A stretch of DNA of 64,000 nt from Diplolepis rosae (GCA_030998225.1 JAPYXD010000677.1:11221501-11285500); one strand, 5' to 3'. Numbered from the stretch's first letter, positions 23,909 through 35,450 are shown. Notes: generated by a model not told the origin, from the letters alone. A program made the numbers and translations.

Positions 23909-24653
23909 TTAAGGTAATGTCCTAAGTGGACCACGTGACCAATTCAGTCCTGATGTAGACATTTATTTTGTCTACATTCAAAATTGAAAGTTGAAAGAAA
24001 TTTCGAAGTAAAGCGCACAATCGTTCAAAATGGCAAAATCAAAAAAGTTTACATGAATGGCACGATCTAAATGAAACTCGGTTTTATAAAGTATATGAAG
24101 TTCAGGAATCTAAATCTAATCTCCAAATTTACAAACAATTGATACCTTTTGTGTGTTATATTTGTCACATTATTTTTGTCTAGATGTGCAAATCCTAAAC
24201 TTTGAAATATTTATTTAATAGAATTTATTTACATTTATAAATATTCAGGATTAAATGAACCTTCAGTGCCTTCATTTGATTTCCCAAAATTTCAAATAGA
24301 TATTTCATTTCGTGTAGAAATACAACAGACGAAAAAAATGCTTCAAATTTAATTTTTTTATTTTTATTTCAATCCAAATGAGGCAAATAAACTTTGTTCA
24401 TTAATCTCTCTTGGATTCCCTAAAATTTCAGGGTGATATTTTAATTACAAAAAAATTCATGTGAACGAAAAAAAATTGGTAATTTGGTCATTTAACTCAC
24501 GTAGGACATGTTCTGAAAGTCTAAAAACCACCGTTGATATGTTTTCTGTCATATCCTTAAAGTTTCAGGCGAAAATATTCATTATGGTAGAAAAATTTTG
24601 AAAAAACCAAGTTATATTATTGATCACGTGACCCATTAACTCCATGCCCTTAA
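23909..24653. repeat. TTAA element, family H (copy 2)
   Basis: The left end TTAAGGTAATGTCCTAAGTG with GACCACGTGACC mirrors the right end GATCACGTGACCCATTAACT ending CCATGCCCTTAA. It lies 6 bp after the family K element and shares its right TTAA (24650-24653) with the next element. Confidence 0.65.
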
Positions 24654-24884
24654 TACCATGGATCAACGACACCATGTGACGTCGGTAATTCCAATTACAG
24701 TACGTAGCTTTATCCTAAAATTGATAACTAAAATAGATTTTTGGCACTAGACAGACCTTTTTGGCTCTTTTGCTCACGTCCATCTCCTACCGAAAATCCA
24801 TCATAGTTATAATTTTTTTAACAACCCTACATATTGTAATTGCAATTACTGACGTCACATGGTCCAGTTGATCCATGACCTTGA
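24650..24884. repeat. Family J TTAA element (copy 3)
   Basis: It starts TTAATACCATGGATCAACG and ends AGTTGATCCATGACCTTGA (right TTAA mutated to TTGA). The two arms carry GTAATTCCAATTAC and GTAATTGCAATTACTGACGTCA, so the interior is also folded. A related interior is at 35886-36104. Confidence 0.65.
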
Positions 24885-24983
24885 ATTAGTGACATTTTAT
24901 ATCGGTGTTTCGATCTGATAAAATAACTACACTAATTTTGTAAAATTCTGATACACTTTGAGATAAAATAAGAATTTGTAAAT

Positions 24984-25583
24984 TTAAGGTTGTTCAACTC
25001 ATTGACATAACCTCAAATTAAAGAGCAGTTTATGGAAGTAAGAACAGTAAAACTAAAATTAATTCCAATGGATTTTAAAAAAGTCATCAATATATTTCTT
25101 AGAAAACATTATATTTACTATAATAGTTATTCAACATTTTGTGTTTTTTATTTATTCTTACTTAACATTCGTAATTTGTATCCAACTTTAATAAACAATA
25201 GTTCATTTTGTTCGTTGGAACATTTTCTATAATATTTATTGAATTTTATTAAAATGTTTAGAAACTCTACACAGTACAAGATTTGTTTATTTAACGAATC
25301 GTAGACAAATTATTTTGAATAAAATCCAACGAATAGAATTGTAGAGAAAGTTCTAAGAAATAAAATTAAATAAAAATTACAAATGTTTAGTAAGATTAAA
25401 GAAAAAGTATAAAATGTTAAATAACTATTATTAAAAACATAAATTTGACCCAAACAAATTTTTTCTGAGGAATGTATTGATGCCTTTTCCAAAATGCATT
25501 GAAATTAATTTTAATTCTACTTTTCTTGCTTCCATAAACTGTTCTTTAGTTTGAGGTTATGTCAGTAAGTTGAGCATCCTTAA
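24984..25583. repeat. TTAA foldback element, family L
   Basis: This 600-bp element has ends TTAAGGTTGTTCAACTCA and TAAGTTGAGCATCCTTAA, with subterminal ACATAACCTCAAATTAAAG mirrored by CTTTAGTTTGAGGTTATGT. Both strands show near-identical short open frames because of the inversion. The right TTAA is shared with family M. Confidence 0.8.
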
Positions 25584-26012
25584 GGGGAAACACCACTGCA
25601 AAAGTCTAAGATAAAACGGTTTTTTTCAATGGAAGGAAAAGTAAGGGGATAATAATATTCAAGGATGTTATTAACCATGTCTTTAATTGTTAAAAAAAAA
25701 TGGATTCATTAATAGTTCAAAATGGCGACGCTGGATCTATTCTCGGTAGGCTACACTCATGTAGATTTAGAGAAAATTTTTTGTTTTCGTCCAGATTCAA
25801 ATTTGCGTCAGTTACACTGCGTGTCTCAAAGCGCCTCAAATTTTGTACTATTTATGAATACATTTTTTTTTAACAATTAAAGACATGGTCAATAAACATC
25901 CTTGAATGTTATTACCCTCTTACTTTTCCTTCCATTAAAAAAAAAAAAAAAAAAAAAAAAAATCGCAAAAAAACGCTTCATTAAAAATTTTTACATTGGT
26001 CTTACCCCTTAA
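25580..26012. repeat. TTAA foldback element, family M
   Basis: It starts TTAAGGGGAAACACCACTG and ends GGTCTTACCCCTTAA. The arms share CCATTGAAAAAAA, GGAAGGAAAAGTAAGGGG and GTCTTTAATTGTTAAAAAAA. A poly(A) run of about 27 bases (25937-25963) is in the right arm. It ends about 100 bp beyond the Shal stop codon, so the channel's 3' untranslated region is either very short or runs into this element. Confidence 0.8.
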
Positions 26013-26115
26013 GGAATACTGTTCTTTGTTTTATATTTGGCATGAACGAGTCTCGTAGTTGTCGAACGAGTTTGATAATCTATCTAATTGTACGATTTAA
26101 AATCCGAGCCTCGCC

Positions 26116-26499
26116 TCAGACCCTGGTTTCATTGTAAGGACTGGACGAAGATTGACCCAGGTGATTATTGTCACCTGGCACGTTAAACACAACGTTCGGC
26201 ACCGTGGTCGGGTCATCTATTTGAGAATGATATTGCGAGTGGCTTGGATGACCAGAAGTGGACTGCGAATGATGTGAATGAGAGGAGGACGAAGGTGGAC
26301 CTTCGCTGATGGAAGTCGTCGAGACGAGAATGCGTCGACCGCGTACCTGATATCTCTGAGGGTAACAACGACTGCAACAAGATTGCAAGAATCCACCTCG
26401 TGAGGCGGTACTGTGTGCTGGAGAAGTCAGGGGCGATGGGGAACCTGGCCTCTTCGGGGCTCCATTGTAGGGCACCTCCATCTCCACAAACTCACGATC
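26116..26499 (-). CDS. Shal: Shal (Kv4) potassium channel, terminal coding exon
   Basis: This is the last coding exon of a Shal-type voltage-gated K+ channel, which forms tetrameric A-type channels in nerve and muscle membranes. It encodes 127 residues and a stop, beginning DREFVEMEVPYNG and PKRPGSPSP, the conserved cytoplasmic tail that follows the dileucine motif in insect Shal proteins. A Cys cluster (LQSCCSRCYPQRYQ), a Ser/His-rich stretch of about 25 residues and a final NETRV follow. The acceptor TTTATTTTCAG precedes codon GAT in phase 0, matching the phase-0 donor of the exon at 61817. The extreme end fits a class I PDZ ligand (x-T-x-V). No clear AATAAA lies in the first 150 bp downstream; ATTAAA variants exist further on. 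Confidence 0.93.
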   Translation of the reverse strand, partial: DREFVEMEVPYNGAPKRPGSPSPLTSPAHSTASRGGFLQSCCSRCYPQRYQVRGRRILVSTTSISEGPPSSSSHSHHSQSTSGHPSHSQYHSQIDDPTTVPNVVFNVPGDNNHLGQSSSSPYNETRV

Positions 26500-27193
26500 C
26501 TGAAAATAAAAAATATTTTTCAATCATCCTCATATTTATCACGTATCTTCTATAAAAAAGTATATACCAGTAGAAACGTACTAAAACATACTACAGTAAA
26601 ATAAAGAAAGTTAAAGTGGAATACGAAATACATTCACACTTTTATAGTCTACAAAAATATTCACACATTCAGGATTTTATAAACTATAAAAAAAGCAATA
26701 TTTTTTTACTCCTCGTGTGTATTCGTGTGCATATAAATGGAGATATGTAAAGAAATAAAAATCAATATGAAAATGAAATTTTTATAATTCAGAGTTAAAC
26801 ATAACTGTTAATTATAATTCGATTTTTTAATTTCTCTATTCGAAAGTAAAAATATTTAAAATTATGTAGAACAAATTTCAGAACCACCTAATTTGTGAGG
26901 TTCCCGGGATGTCTTATTTTTCCAAAATTTTTATTTTAACACTTGCGGCCCCTCTCCCTTGAAGTCTACATAAGAATTAATATGAAGAAATCCCAGATTT
27001 TCGAAAAATTTGGTTTAGTATTCAGAGTTTGAAGCTTGTATGAAATATTTTCAGTATCTCTTAAGAAGTCTTTAAAGTATAATGACCATTAAGATAATTA
27101 GTGTTTTGACTCCCTCTCGACTACGGAAGGCCAAAAATGACCAATAAAATAAACTATTTTTAACATTTTTTTAAAAAAAGGTTTCTAGAAATA

Positions 27194-27390
27194 CAGTCGG
27201 GAGTCGTTTATCGAGACGCTCGATCGTTCCCCTTACCCCCATTATTGAAAAGCCACGCGAGGCGTTAACCAATAACGATGACACAGCGATGACCGCGGTT
27301 GACTCAACGGATCAATTAAACGCTTCCCCTCGAACGAGCACCATTAGGTGGGAACCCCTACCGCGCCCCGATAAACGAGTGCCGACTGTA
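27194..27390. repeat. GC-richer TA-flanked MITE, pogo/Tigger-like ends
   Basis: The ends CAGTCGGGAGTCGTTTATCG and CGATAAACGAGTGCCGACTG are inverted repeats flanked by TA, giving about 197 bp. CAGT-beginning termini and a TA target are usual for pogo/Tigger elements. The interior is CpG-rich relative to the intron. Sixty-three open codons cross it without resemblance to a protein family. Confidence 0.7.
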
Positions 27391-27399
27391 GTTCCGATA

Positions 27400-27815
27400 A
27401 ATTACGGGAAATACAGCTACTCAAAATTTCTACAATTTTTTCAAAATGTCATTTATGAGATTACCAAGAGTTCTGCTTAGAGTTCTGGATGCTACTCATA
27501 TAGCTCTACAAATAATTTCAAATACACTTTGCTCTGAAATCAAAATTCAAAAAACTATGGCACTTCAAGGTTTCCAAATAATTTTTGAAAATCTCATTTT
27601 TGAGAGCTCCAAGAGTTCTGTTTAGATTTTTTTATTCTAATCAAATATTTCTATAAATAATTCCAAATACTTTTTATTCTGAAATAAAAATTCAAAAAAC
27701 TATGGCACTTCAAAATTTCCACAATTTTTTCAAAATGCCATTTTTCAGAGTTCCAAGAGTTCTCTTTAGAGTTCTGGATTCTACTCAAATAGTTCTACAA
27801 ATAAGTCCAAATAGA
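27400..27815. repeat. Three-copy tandem repeat of about 140 bp
   Basis: Three consecutive units carry CAATTTTTTCAAAATG(T/C)CATTT, CCAAGAGTTCTG(C/T)TTAGA, TTCTGGAT(G/T)CTACTCA and CAAAAAACTATGGCACTTCAA. Unit starts are near 27420, 27568 and 27705. The middle copy is the most diverged. Confidence 0.75.
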
Positions 27816-28238
27816 TTTTTTCTTTTATGTATCGAAAGATACAATATTGAGTGCTGATGAAAATTATATTGATTGACAACATACTTCCCATAAAAAGAAT
27901 CATAAAGAAAGCGTTTTTTCGAGCTTGCACAATGGACTACCTCCTGAAGCAAGAATGAGATAAAAAAGCAATAAAAGATAAATAAATTCACTTCAGATTG
28001 GATCATTGAAATGTTATGTTGTAAGCAAAGAGAGCAATAGGATGAGGTTTTATTTTAAGAAAAAGTTTGCAAAGTCAAGATATATTAAAATATTAATAGA
28101 TTCTCCTTGTAACTTCGCGTTCTATGTGCACAGTATAATTTCAAGCAAAATCTGAGCTTGACTCTCTTTAATAGAAAAGTTAAGATTGCATAAAAGAGAT
28201 AATCAAGCTTCACTGGTTTCATAGGTAAATTAAAAATA

Positions 28239-28601
28239 TTAAGACCATGAATTAATCGGACAACGTGACTTAATAATACATTAATTCGTTTATGTCAGAT
28301 ACCTTTTTTAATTCACAAAACATTTTTCTAAAAATTTGGGAAACATAACAAAAAACAATAAAGTACGTTTGTTAAATTTTATAAGTAAAAATTTTCAAAA
28401 AATAATTGGACATCGAAAATTACACTTAACTGTAAAAATGTTTGCAAAACTTCCACTCAAATGAAATTGACAGACGTTCTTTATCGTCTTCTTCTGTATT
28501 TTCCAAATTTTCAGAAAGATATTTTTGTCAAATAAAAAAGTTATCTTACATGAACTTTTACCGGAATTTGGTCACGTGCTCTGGTTTATCCATGGCCTTA
28601 A
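28239..28601. repeat. Family J TTAA foldback MITE (copy 2)
   Basis: It starts TTAAGACCATGAATTAATCG and ends GGTTTATCCATGGCCTTAA with CACGTG near the end. Its right TTAA (28598-28601) is shared with a family D element. Confidence 0.7.
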
Positions 28602-28862
28602 AGTCATGTATGACTTATCCGCTCCCTAACTTACCGACACTTTTTTTCCATCTTCCGCATTCGCACATTAATTGAGATATCGGGTTGAAACTTTGAGTAA
28701 TTAGGCAGAAAGCACTAAGAAACGTTCATTTGCTCCTAAATATATATAATTCTTTTTAAAAATTCCAAAAATAAATTTATTTATAATTAAAAATATTTAG
28801 GAGCAGATAAACGTTCCTAAGTGCTTTTCACTTAATTACTCAAAGTTTCAACTCTATAGCTT
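28598..28862. repeat. Family D TTAA element (copy 5, right end lost)
   Basis: It begins TTAAAGTCATGTATGACTTA and follows family D through CAGATAAACGTTCCTAAGTGC and TTACTCAAAGTTTCAACTC. The right terminus is missing, and unrelated sequence continues at about 28863. Confidence 0.7.
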
Positions 28863-29677
28863 TATACAGTTCAATTTGTAATTTATTTAAAAATACATGT
28901 TTTTCATGATGACAGAATAAAAATTCTGAGAAATTCCATTTTTATTTTCGAAAAGTTTTTTTTCGCATTCAGTATAAAGAAAAGTCGGAATCAAAAGCTG
29001 ATAGGATCACAATATATCCTGAGGGCTGTAAAGTCTAGATTCAACACCAAACTGAAGGGAAGGGATTTTGCAAACAACGTCGAGTTCGCCTGACAGACTC
29101 TCTTTTTCAAGCATCGACGAAACTACTTGGTACTTGCTCTCAATTCTCAACTTCATTTCCACGGTGAAGTATATACCATAAAAAGTATTCGTATCTACGA
29201 GTCGAGGAGGATTTATTCCTCACTGTTAAATTTATCTCTCTTCTTTCTGAGACATACGGATATATGGTATAAAAAAATTTCTCCGTCAGAAACGAACTGA
29301 CTGAAAATTTCGGAAATGAGAAAATTCATATTTTTAAGGAACGTTTCTTTGAGTGAGAAATTTGAATATTCAAACCAGTGTGCGTCGTAGTTTGATTCAG
29401 AAAACAAAAATCTTTAAAATCTAAGAAAACAAAATTTCCATGCCATGTATGCAAAACTCTTTAAATACTTGAAACATTCTTTATTTGAAACGTAAAATAA
29501 CTTTTTGTAAAAATAGAAAGGACCCCGCACCAAATGTACAGAAAATGGCCTTATGATAAAAAATTGTAAAAAAATTTTTTTCTTGTATTTTCAAACCTGC
29601 AAACTAAAAATTCGAAAGAAAAATGTCAGAAAGATGGACAGGTTTTAGACAAACACTTGTCAAAGTTTCGGTTTTTA

Positions 29678-29956
29678 CACGGAGAAACTTTTTATATCAA
29701 TTTTTACTATAGTATTTTTCAATTTAGGGAAAAACGTGTCACTTTCAGAATTTTTGTTAGTAAAAATACTAAACTTTATAATAATAATATGAAACTTCAG
29801 CATAGCTCATAGCAAATTTTACTATAGTTTATACTAAAGTTTCATATCATTCTTCTAAAGTTTAGTATTTTTACTAACAAAAATTCTCAAAGTGATACAT
29901 TTTTCCCTAAATTGAAAAGTACTATAGTAAAAATTGTTATAAAAAGTTTCTCCGTG
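29678..29956. repeat. Family E TA-type foldback MITE (copy 2, intact)
   Basis: This 279-bp palindrome has ends CACGGAGAAACTTTTTATA and TATAAAAAGTTTCTCCGTG, with TA on both sides. It lies in the left arm of element P. The homologous place in the inner copy (near 31860, ATTTTTACATGTATTTTAATGG) lacks it and has a single TA, which proves insertion with TA duplication. Confidence 0.9.
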
Positions 29957-30778
29957 TACATGTATTTTAATGGAAAATGCTTATTTTAGCAAAATATTTT
30001 TTGCCTCAAAAACTCTATGATAGATTTGACTAAAACTTTTATATTTTGACGATCAGGCGTAGCGAATCAAAAGATTCATACCCACGAACTAGAAAGATGA
30101 ACAATTCTTTGGGTATACACCATGTGTTCGGGGGTGTTTTCGTACCCTAAACATCCAAGTAACATATGTAAATCATTATTTCTTAATGACTAAAATCAAT
30201 AGAGATTTTTATTCAACTGCTACGGTATGAAACGACTTTCCAATAAGTAGAGGAAGCGTTCACATCAAGAACATGTTTTGACCTAATTTTAGGGGATGTT
30301 TTACCATCCCTTAAACAATGAGTCTGAAGTTCCTAACATTAATCAATAAAGAAAAATAATTTTATTTTCAAATGCATGAAAGCTGCTATTTTTTGACAAA
30401 AAATAGTCGCGTACAACCCTAAAAACTTCTTAAAGATCTTTCAACCCCTCATCGAATCTGAAACTCATCCAAGCTATCCCTAAATATTTTTAAAATTCAA
30501 CAAAACCAACCTAATTCAAAAATCCGCCCAGTTTTTGCTGATAATGATTTCAATTGATGCCAAAGGGGCACACATAAAGTCTCGACCCTTCAGCGCATGT
30601 AGAACTCACCCCAACAACCCATAAATATTTTTAAAATTCAATATACAATCACCCTAATTTCAAAGTACACCAGGATTTTTCTGGAAATGTTTTTAGTTGA
30701 TGCCGAAGGGGCAAAAATATGTTTCAAAACCTCAGCACATGTAGAAGTCAACCCCAAATATTTTTAAAATTCAATATA

Positions 30779-31646
30779 CAAGGTGCGTTCCAAAATAAAC
30801 GAGACTGAGCTAAAATAGAAACGACAGGAGCTTTGTTCTGATAAATTCGAGTTTATTTATTTAAAATAGTCTCCTCCGGCCTCGATACACTGTTTTGCGC
30901 GATCCAAAAGCTTTTCGAAAGAGTGTTTCAGGTCATTGATCGGAATGTCCTTCAGGATGTCGGTACAAGCCTTTTTGGATGGCCTCTACGGACGCAAAAC
31001 GCTTTCCTTTCATGGCCAAATGCAATTTTCCGAATAGGTAGAAGTCACAGGGAGTCATATCAAGCGAATACGGTGAGTGGTTGACGGATAAAATGTGATT
31101 TTTGGTATCACGGTATTGCGGCCTCACACGGCGAATTTTCGGTCAAAATGCGATGAATTGAATCTTTTGACATGTTTAATTCCATTGCCATGTGTCGCAA
31201 AGAAGATTTTGGCTCATTTTTTATTAATTCAACAATTTCAATGTTACTTGGTGTAATCACGAAACTTTCCTGACCGAGATGTTCGTCGTCCTTGATGTCT
31301 TCACGACCTTCTTTGAATCGTTTAAACCACTCATGGACTCTGGCACGGAATAAACAATTGTCACCATACACTTGTTTCATTAATTCAAACCTTTCAGTAA
31401 AAGTTTCACCAAGTTTCAAACAAAACTTAATATTCGCTCTTTGTCCGAAGTTCATTTTTCGAACGATGCTATAAACACACTGTCCCTTATAAAGCAATAA
31501 CTCGGCTTCTAATTGTCCGTTGGTCATGAAATTTTGACAGAACGTCAGTGAAGGATGTACCTCTCCAGCTCCTACTCCCATCAGAAGATAGCGCCACTAT
31601 AAATAGCTATTTTAAAAAAGTCTCGTTTATTTTGGAACGCACCTTG
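30779..31646 (-). mobile_element. Mariner element, internally deleted
   Basis: The terminal inverted repeats are CAAGGTGCGTTCCAAAATAA and its exact complement at the right end, flanked by TA (30777-30778 and 31647-31648). The 868-bp length compares with roughly 1.3 kb for full mariners. It sits within the tandem subrepeats of element P. The ends are well conserved, so the insertion may be fairly recent or was mobilised in trans. Confidence 0.92.
30857..31455 (-). pseudogene. Mariner transposase, deleted and frameshifted
   Basis: From 31455 the frame reads MNFGQRANIKFCLKLGETF, then an HTH region with VHEWFKRFKEGRED and NEPKSSLRHMAMELN, the N-terminal DNA-binding half of mariner transposases. 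The frame breaks near 31130. A second piece reads HSPYSLDMTPCDFYLFGKL and MKGKRFASVEAIQK, which contains the third catalytic Asp of the D,D34D triad. The stretch with the first two catalytic Asp residues is missing. A single-base shift after EAIQK moves the C-terminus, ending at TAA 30857-30859, out of frame. No active enzyme can be made. Confidence 0.9.
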
Positions 31647-33385
31647 TAAACAGCCCATATCCAAAATACGCCAGAATTTTGCTGATAATTTATTCAATTC
31701 ATGCGAACAGTTCATACAAAAAGTCTTAACTACTCAGTACATGTGTAACGCACCCACCTCTAAATATTTTTAAATATTTTAAAAATTCAATTAATTCAAA
31801 AAAGTAAGAAAAATTGACAGTTTTCAGATTCACACTTATCAATGTTCCAATTTTTACATGTATTTTAATGGAAAAATGCTTATTTTAGTAAAATGTCCCA
31901 CGAACTAGAAACATTAACGATTCTTTTGGTATACAGCTTGTTTTTGGGGGTGTTTTTGTACCTTAAATATCCAAGTATGGAAATCATCATTGTTAAGTAA
32001 CTAAAATCAATAGAGATTTTTAATCAACTACTACGGTATGTAACGACTTTCAAATAAGTACATGGTTGGTTTATTATCCCTTGGACATTGAATCCGGAAT
32101 ATTGATATTTCTTAATAAGTAAAATCACACAAAGTTTTCTGATTAATCTATGAGGATATAGAAAATCATATTAAAATAAGTAGAAAAGGTGTAGACGACA
32201 AGGATGTGTCTGAATTTTTTTATATTTTTATTTATTTTTTTAATCATCCCTTAATTAGAGAAGCGGATAAATTAACATTTCCTACAGGATAAATGTTCAA
32301 ATATTTTTTGTATTAAGAATCAGGTAGACAAAATAACTTTAAAACATACCCAGGATGCTTCTTTTAGCAGGATTTGCATTGGGATTTATTGTCAGGGTAG
32401 TTTAATCATCCCTAAGTTATAGATACTATACTCGTGATAAGGATAAGGAGCTATGGGAATTTGTACTAATTGTTGGTTTCACATCGTTTAAATATAAAAG
32501 GAAGTAAATTATTATTTCTAGGTAAGTTATTATTATTATTATTTTTATTATTTAGGAGTAAGTTAACTATACTTACATCTTCGCTTTACGCAATTTAGAA
32601 CAGGTTTGCACAGGTTGGTGCAAGTTTGTGCTTATGAATATTTAAACTTCCCGTGTAAAAATACTCTTGTAATCACGTTATTAATAAGTATCGATTTCCC
32701 TTAGGGATGATTAAACTACCCTGGAAAAAAATTCTAATACAAATCCTGCTAAAAGACGCTTCCTGTATATGTTTTAAAGTTATTTTGTTCACCTGATTCT
32801 TAATACAAATAATATTTGAAGATTTATCTCTTACGAAATGTTAACTTATCCGCTTCTCTAATTAAGGGATGATTAAAAAAGTAAAATTCAAAATTCAAAA
32901 AAAAAAAATTCAAAAAAAATTCAGACATATCCTTGTCGTCTAGAAAATCTCTCCTTACTTTAATATCATTTCCTATATCCTCACAGATTAATCAGAAAAC
33001 TTTGAGTAATTTTAGTTTTTAAGAAATGTACATATTCCGGATTCAATGTTCGAGGGATAACAAAACAACCTTATACTTATTTGAAAGTCGTTTATTTCAT
33101 ATCGTACCGGTTGAATAAAAATCTATATTGATTTTAGTCATTAAGAAATGATGATTTAGATATGTTACTTGGATGTATAGGGTACGAAAACACCCCCAAA
33201 AAACATAGTGTATACCCAAAGAATCGTTAATCTTTCTAGTTCGTGGGTATGAATCTTTTGATTCGGTACATTTTTCTTTCGAATTTTTAGTTTGCAGGTT
33301 CGAAAATACAAGAAAAAAATTTTTTTACAATTTTTTATCATGAGGCCATTTTCTGTACATTTGGTGCGGGGTCCTTTCTGAAATA

Positions 33386-33640
33386 CACTGTAAAAATGTG
33401 ATACAAACGATATTTTTTGTTCGCTGCATACCGAAAGTCAGCCGAGTCGGTGTCGTTTTGCGTGCGGAAAGTTTATTTTTCCGCACTAATGAGATAACAT
33501 TTTAATTTTGTTTCAATTTTCCGCACACTTACTAGTGCAGGAAAATCAACTTTTCGCACGCAAAACGATACCGAAAGGGCTAACTTTCGGTGTACGGCGG
33601 ACAAAAAATAATTTTCATCACCATTTTAGGGAATTTCCCT
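33386..33640. repeat. Foldback MITE with CpG-containing arms
   Basis: Left arm words TACCGAAAGT, TCGTTTTGCGTGCGGAAAGT and TTTTTCCGCAC are mirrored by GTGCAGGAAAA, ACTTTTCGCACGCAAAACGA and ACTTTCGGTGTA. The palindrome centre is near 33510. It directly follows the right end of element P. Confidence 0.7.
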
Positions 33641-33994
33641 ACAAGGTCTGGAAATTTACTACAAATTTAGGGAAAATTTCCTAAAATGTAGAATAGTTTA
33701 TTGATCTTTAAAATTGAAATGACTTCGCAAAGATTAAAAAGCCTAGAACCGCAGTTAAATATTTTTTTAGAAATTAAAAAAAATTTGACAATTCATTTTT
33801 CATCCAAGGAAAGATGATGAAGGGGTGAGAATCGGAAAAAAATTATTTGAGCCACCCTATTGCATATTACGATGAAATTTTGGTTGAATCAACTAAATAT
33901 TTTTCTGAGTTTCGATACACAAGAATGGAGAGTAAAAAATTTTGGTACTAAAGCGATGAAATAAAATGTATTTCTCTTATTGTACACGTATTTC

Positions 33995-34600
33995 TTTATT
34001 TCGAAAAAAAAATTTTTTTTGCAAGATATGATTTTTTGAAATTTTGAATTTGGAAAATACGAACAGTTTTCAATCACTGGTTATTCAAAAACTATTCGAG
34101 GTTGAAAAAAATCGTAATAATAAAAGGTTGTTTATCGTATGCACTTTTCATAAAAATATGAACAAAAAATTGTTCTTGTTATTTAAGCTGCAAGTTTTGC
34201 AAATGTTATAAACTATGCCTTTGCAATTATTTACAAATGCGAATATTTCGGAAACTATGTATTGGCCAGCTCCAAAAATTATACACAACCTTCCTTACTC
34301 ATTAATAAACATGTTTAGTCCGAAAAATCGAAAAACCATACAGTCCGGCTTTGGAATAATCGAATTTATTTATAACATTTGCAAAATTTGAAGCTTAATT
34401 AACACGAACAATTTTTTGTTCATATTTTCATGAAAAGTTCATGCGATAAACAACCTTTTATTTGTAGGATTTTTTCTTCAACGTCGAATAGATTTTAAAT
34501 AATCAGTGATTAAAAACTGTTCGTTTCTTCCAAATTCAAAATTTCAAAAAATCATATCTTGTAAGGACATTTTTTTTAAATAAAGAAATACGTGTTGATT
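33995..34600. repeat. 600-bp foldback element
   Basis: The arms mirror each other around 34290: ATTTCTTTATTTCGAAAAAA, ATATGATTTTTTGAAATTTT, AAGGTTGTTTATCG and GTTCATATTTTCATG all have complements in the opposite arm. Exact ends are uncertain. The words GGAATGACCCATGTATA (34672) reappear inverted near 50870. Confidence 0.65.
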
Positions 34601-35038
34601 ATTTTGCTCTGGAGAATGCTAAAAAAAAAATGTTGTCCATTTTAAAATTACAGTTGTAAATCTGATATGGAATGACCCATGTATAATATTACTCTTTAAA
34701 AATAATGTAATATGCCAAAAAACAAGATTGAATTCGTCCTATTCGCGGATCAATTTATTACAATGGAATATAAAAAATCTAACAACTTGAAAAAACTATA
34801 AGATAACAATCTAGATACATGCTGGTAATATCTTCATTTGAATATCAAGATATTAAATCTATTACTTCAGATTTTATGGCTCCATGTCTGAATATTACAT
34901 GTAAATATCTTTGAAGATTGTCTCGTGATAAGGTATTTAGATAATAATCTTTCACATTTACTTTTCTTCGCTTACCTTCCTTTTATCAATAATCTTTCAC
35001 ATTTACTTTTCTTTGCTTACCTTGCTTTCATCACCTCC

Positions 35039-35450
35039 AAGATATGGAATAAGTGAGTCACGTTCAAGAATAGAGTTTCAGTTTCCCAAATATTTTTTGA
35101 CATTATTGATTATTTTTGGCTGAAACTTCAGGAAATGATAGAGAAGATATTGACGGCCTCTCTGAATCTGAATCAGTTAGAATCCTTAATAATTTAAATC
35201 AGTGACGAAACACGATGAAGGACAAATTGACGGATATTTGTAAACTTTAATTGATATTGAAATTTTTTTAAAATTTATATGGATAAAACATAAATTAATT
35301 TTTTTAATTATTTGAAACCAAATAAAACCTACAATCCTCCATTGACATAATTTTTGCAATGTCTCAAATGTACAGAAAAAACTATTCATTATTGTAGAAA
35401 AGTTTCGGGGAAAACTACAAATTTTTTCCTGATCATCTGAACCACTTAAG
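35039..35450. repeat. TTAA element, family H (copy 3, left end eroded)
   Basis: The left side GGAATAAGTGAGTCACGTTC and interior CTGAATCTGAATCAGTTAG match family H at 22349. The right end GAACCACTTAA has the TTAA that is shared with the next element. Confidence 0.5.

Larger units (their letters stand above)
29515..33379. mobile_element. 3.9-kb non-autonomous element with long inverted repeats, family P
   Basis: The left end AGAAAGGACCCCGCACCAAA is the exact mirror of the right end TTTGGTGCGGGGTCCTTTCT. Homology between arms extends for several hundred bases, including GATTCATACCCACGAACTAG and GGGGGTGTTTTCGTACCCTA. A second direct copy of the left arm's inner part lies at 31800-32420 and forms a 600-bp inverted repeat with 32690-33300. 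Tandem 130-bp subrepeats occupy 30480-30780 and resume at 31650. A family E MITE and a mariner are inserted. No transposase of its own is recognised. The large arms could suggest a Foldback- or MULE-like element, but the superfamily is unassigned. Confidence 0.7.
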
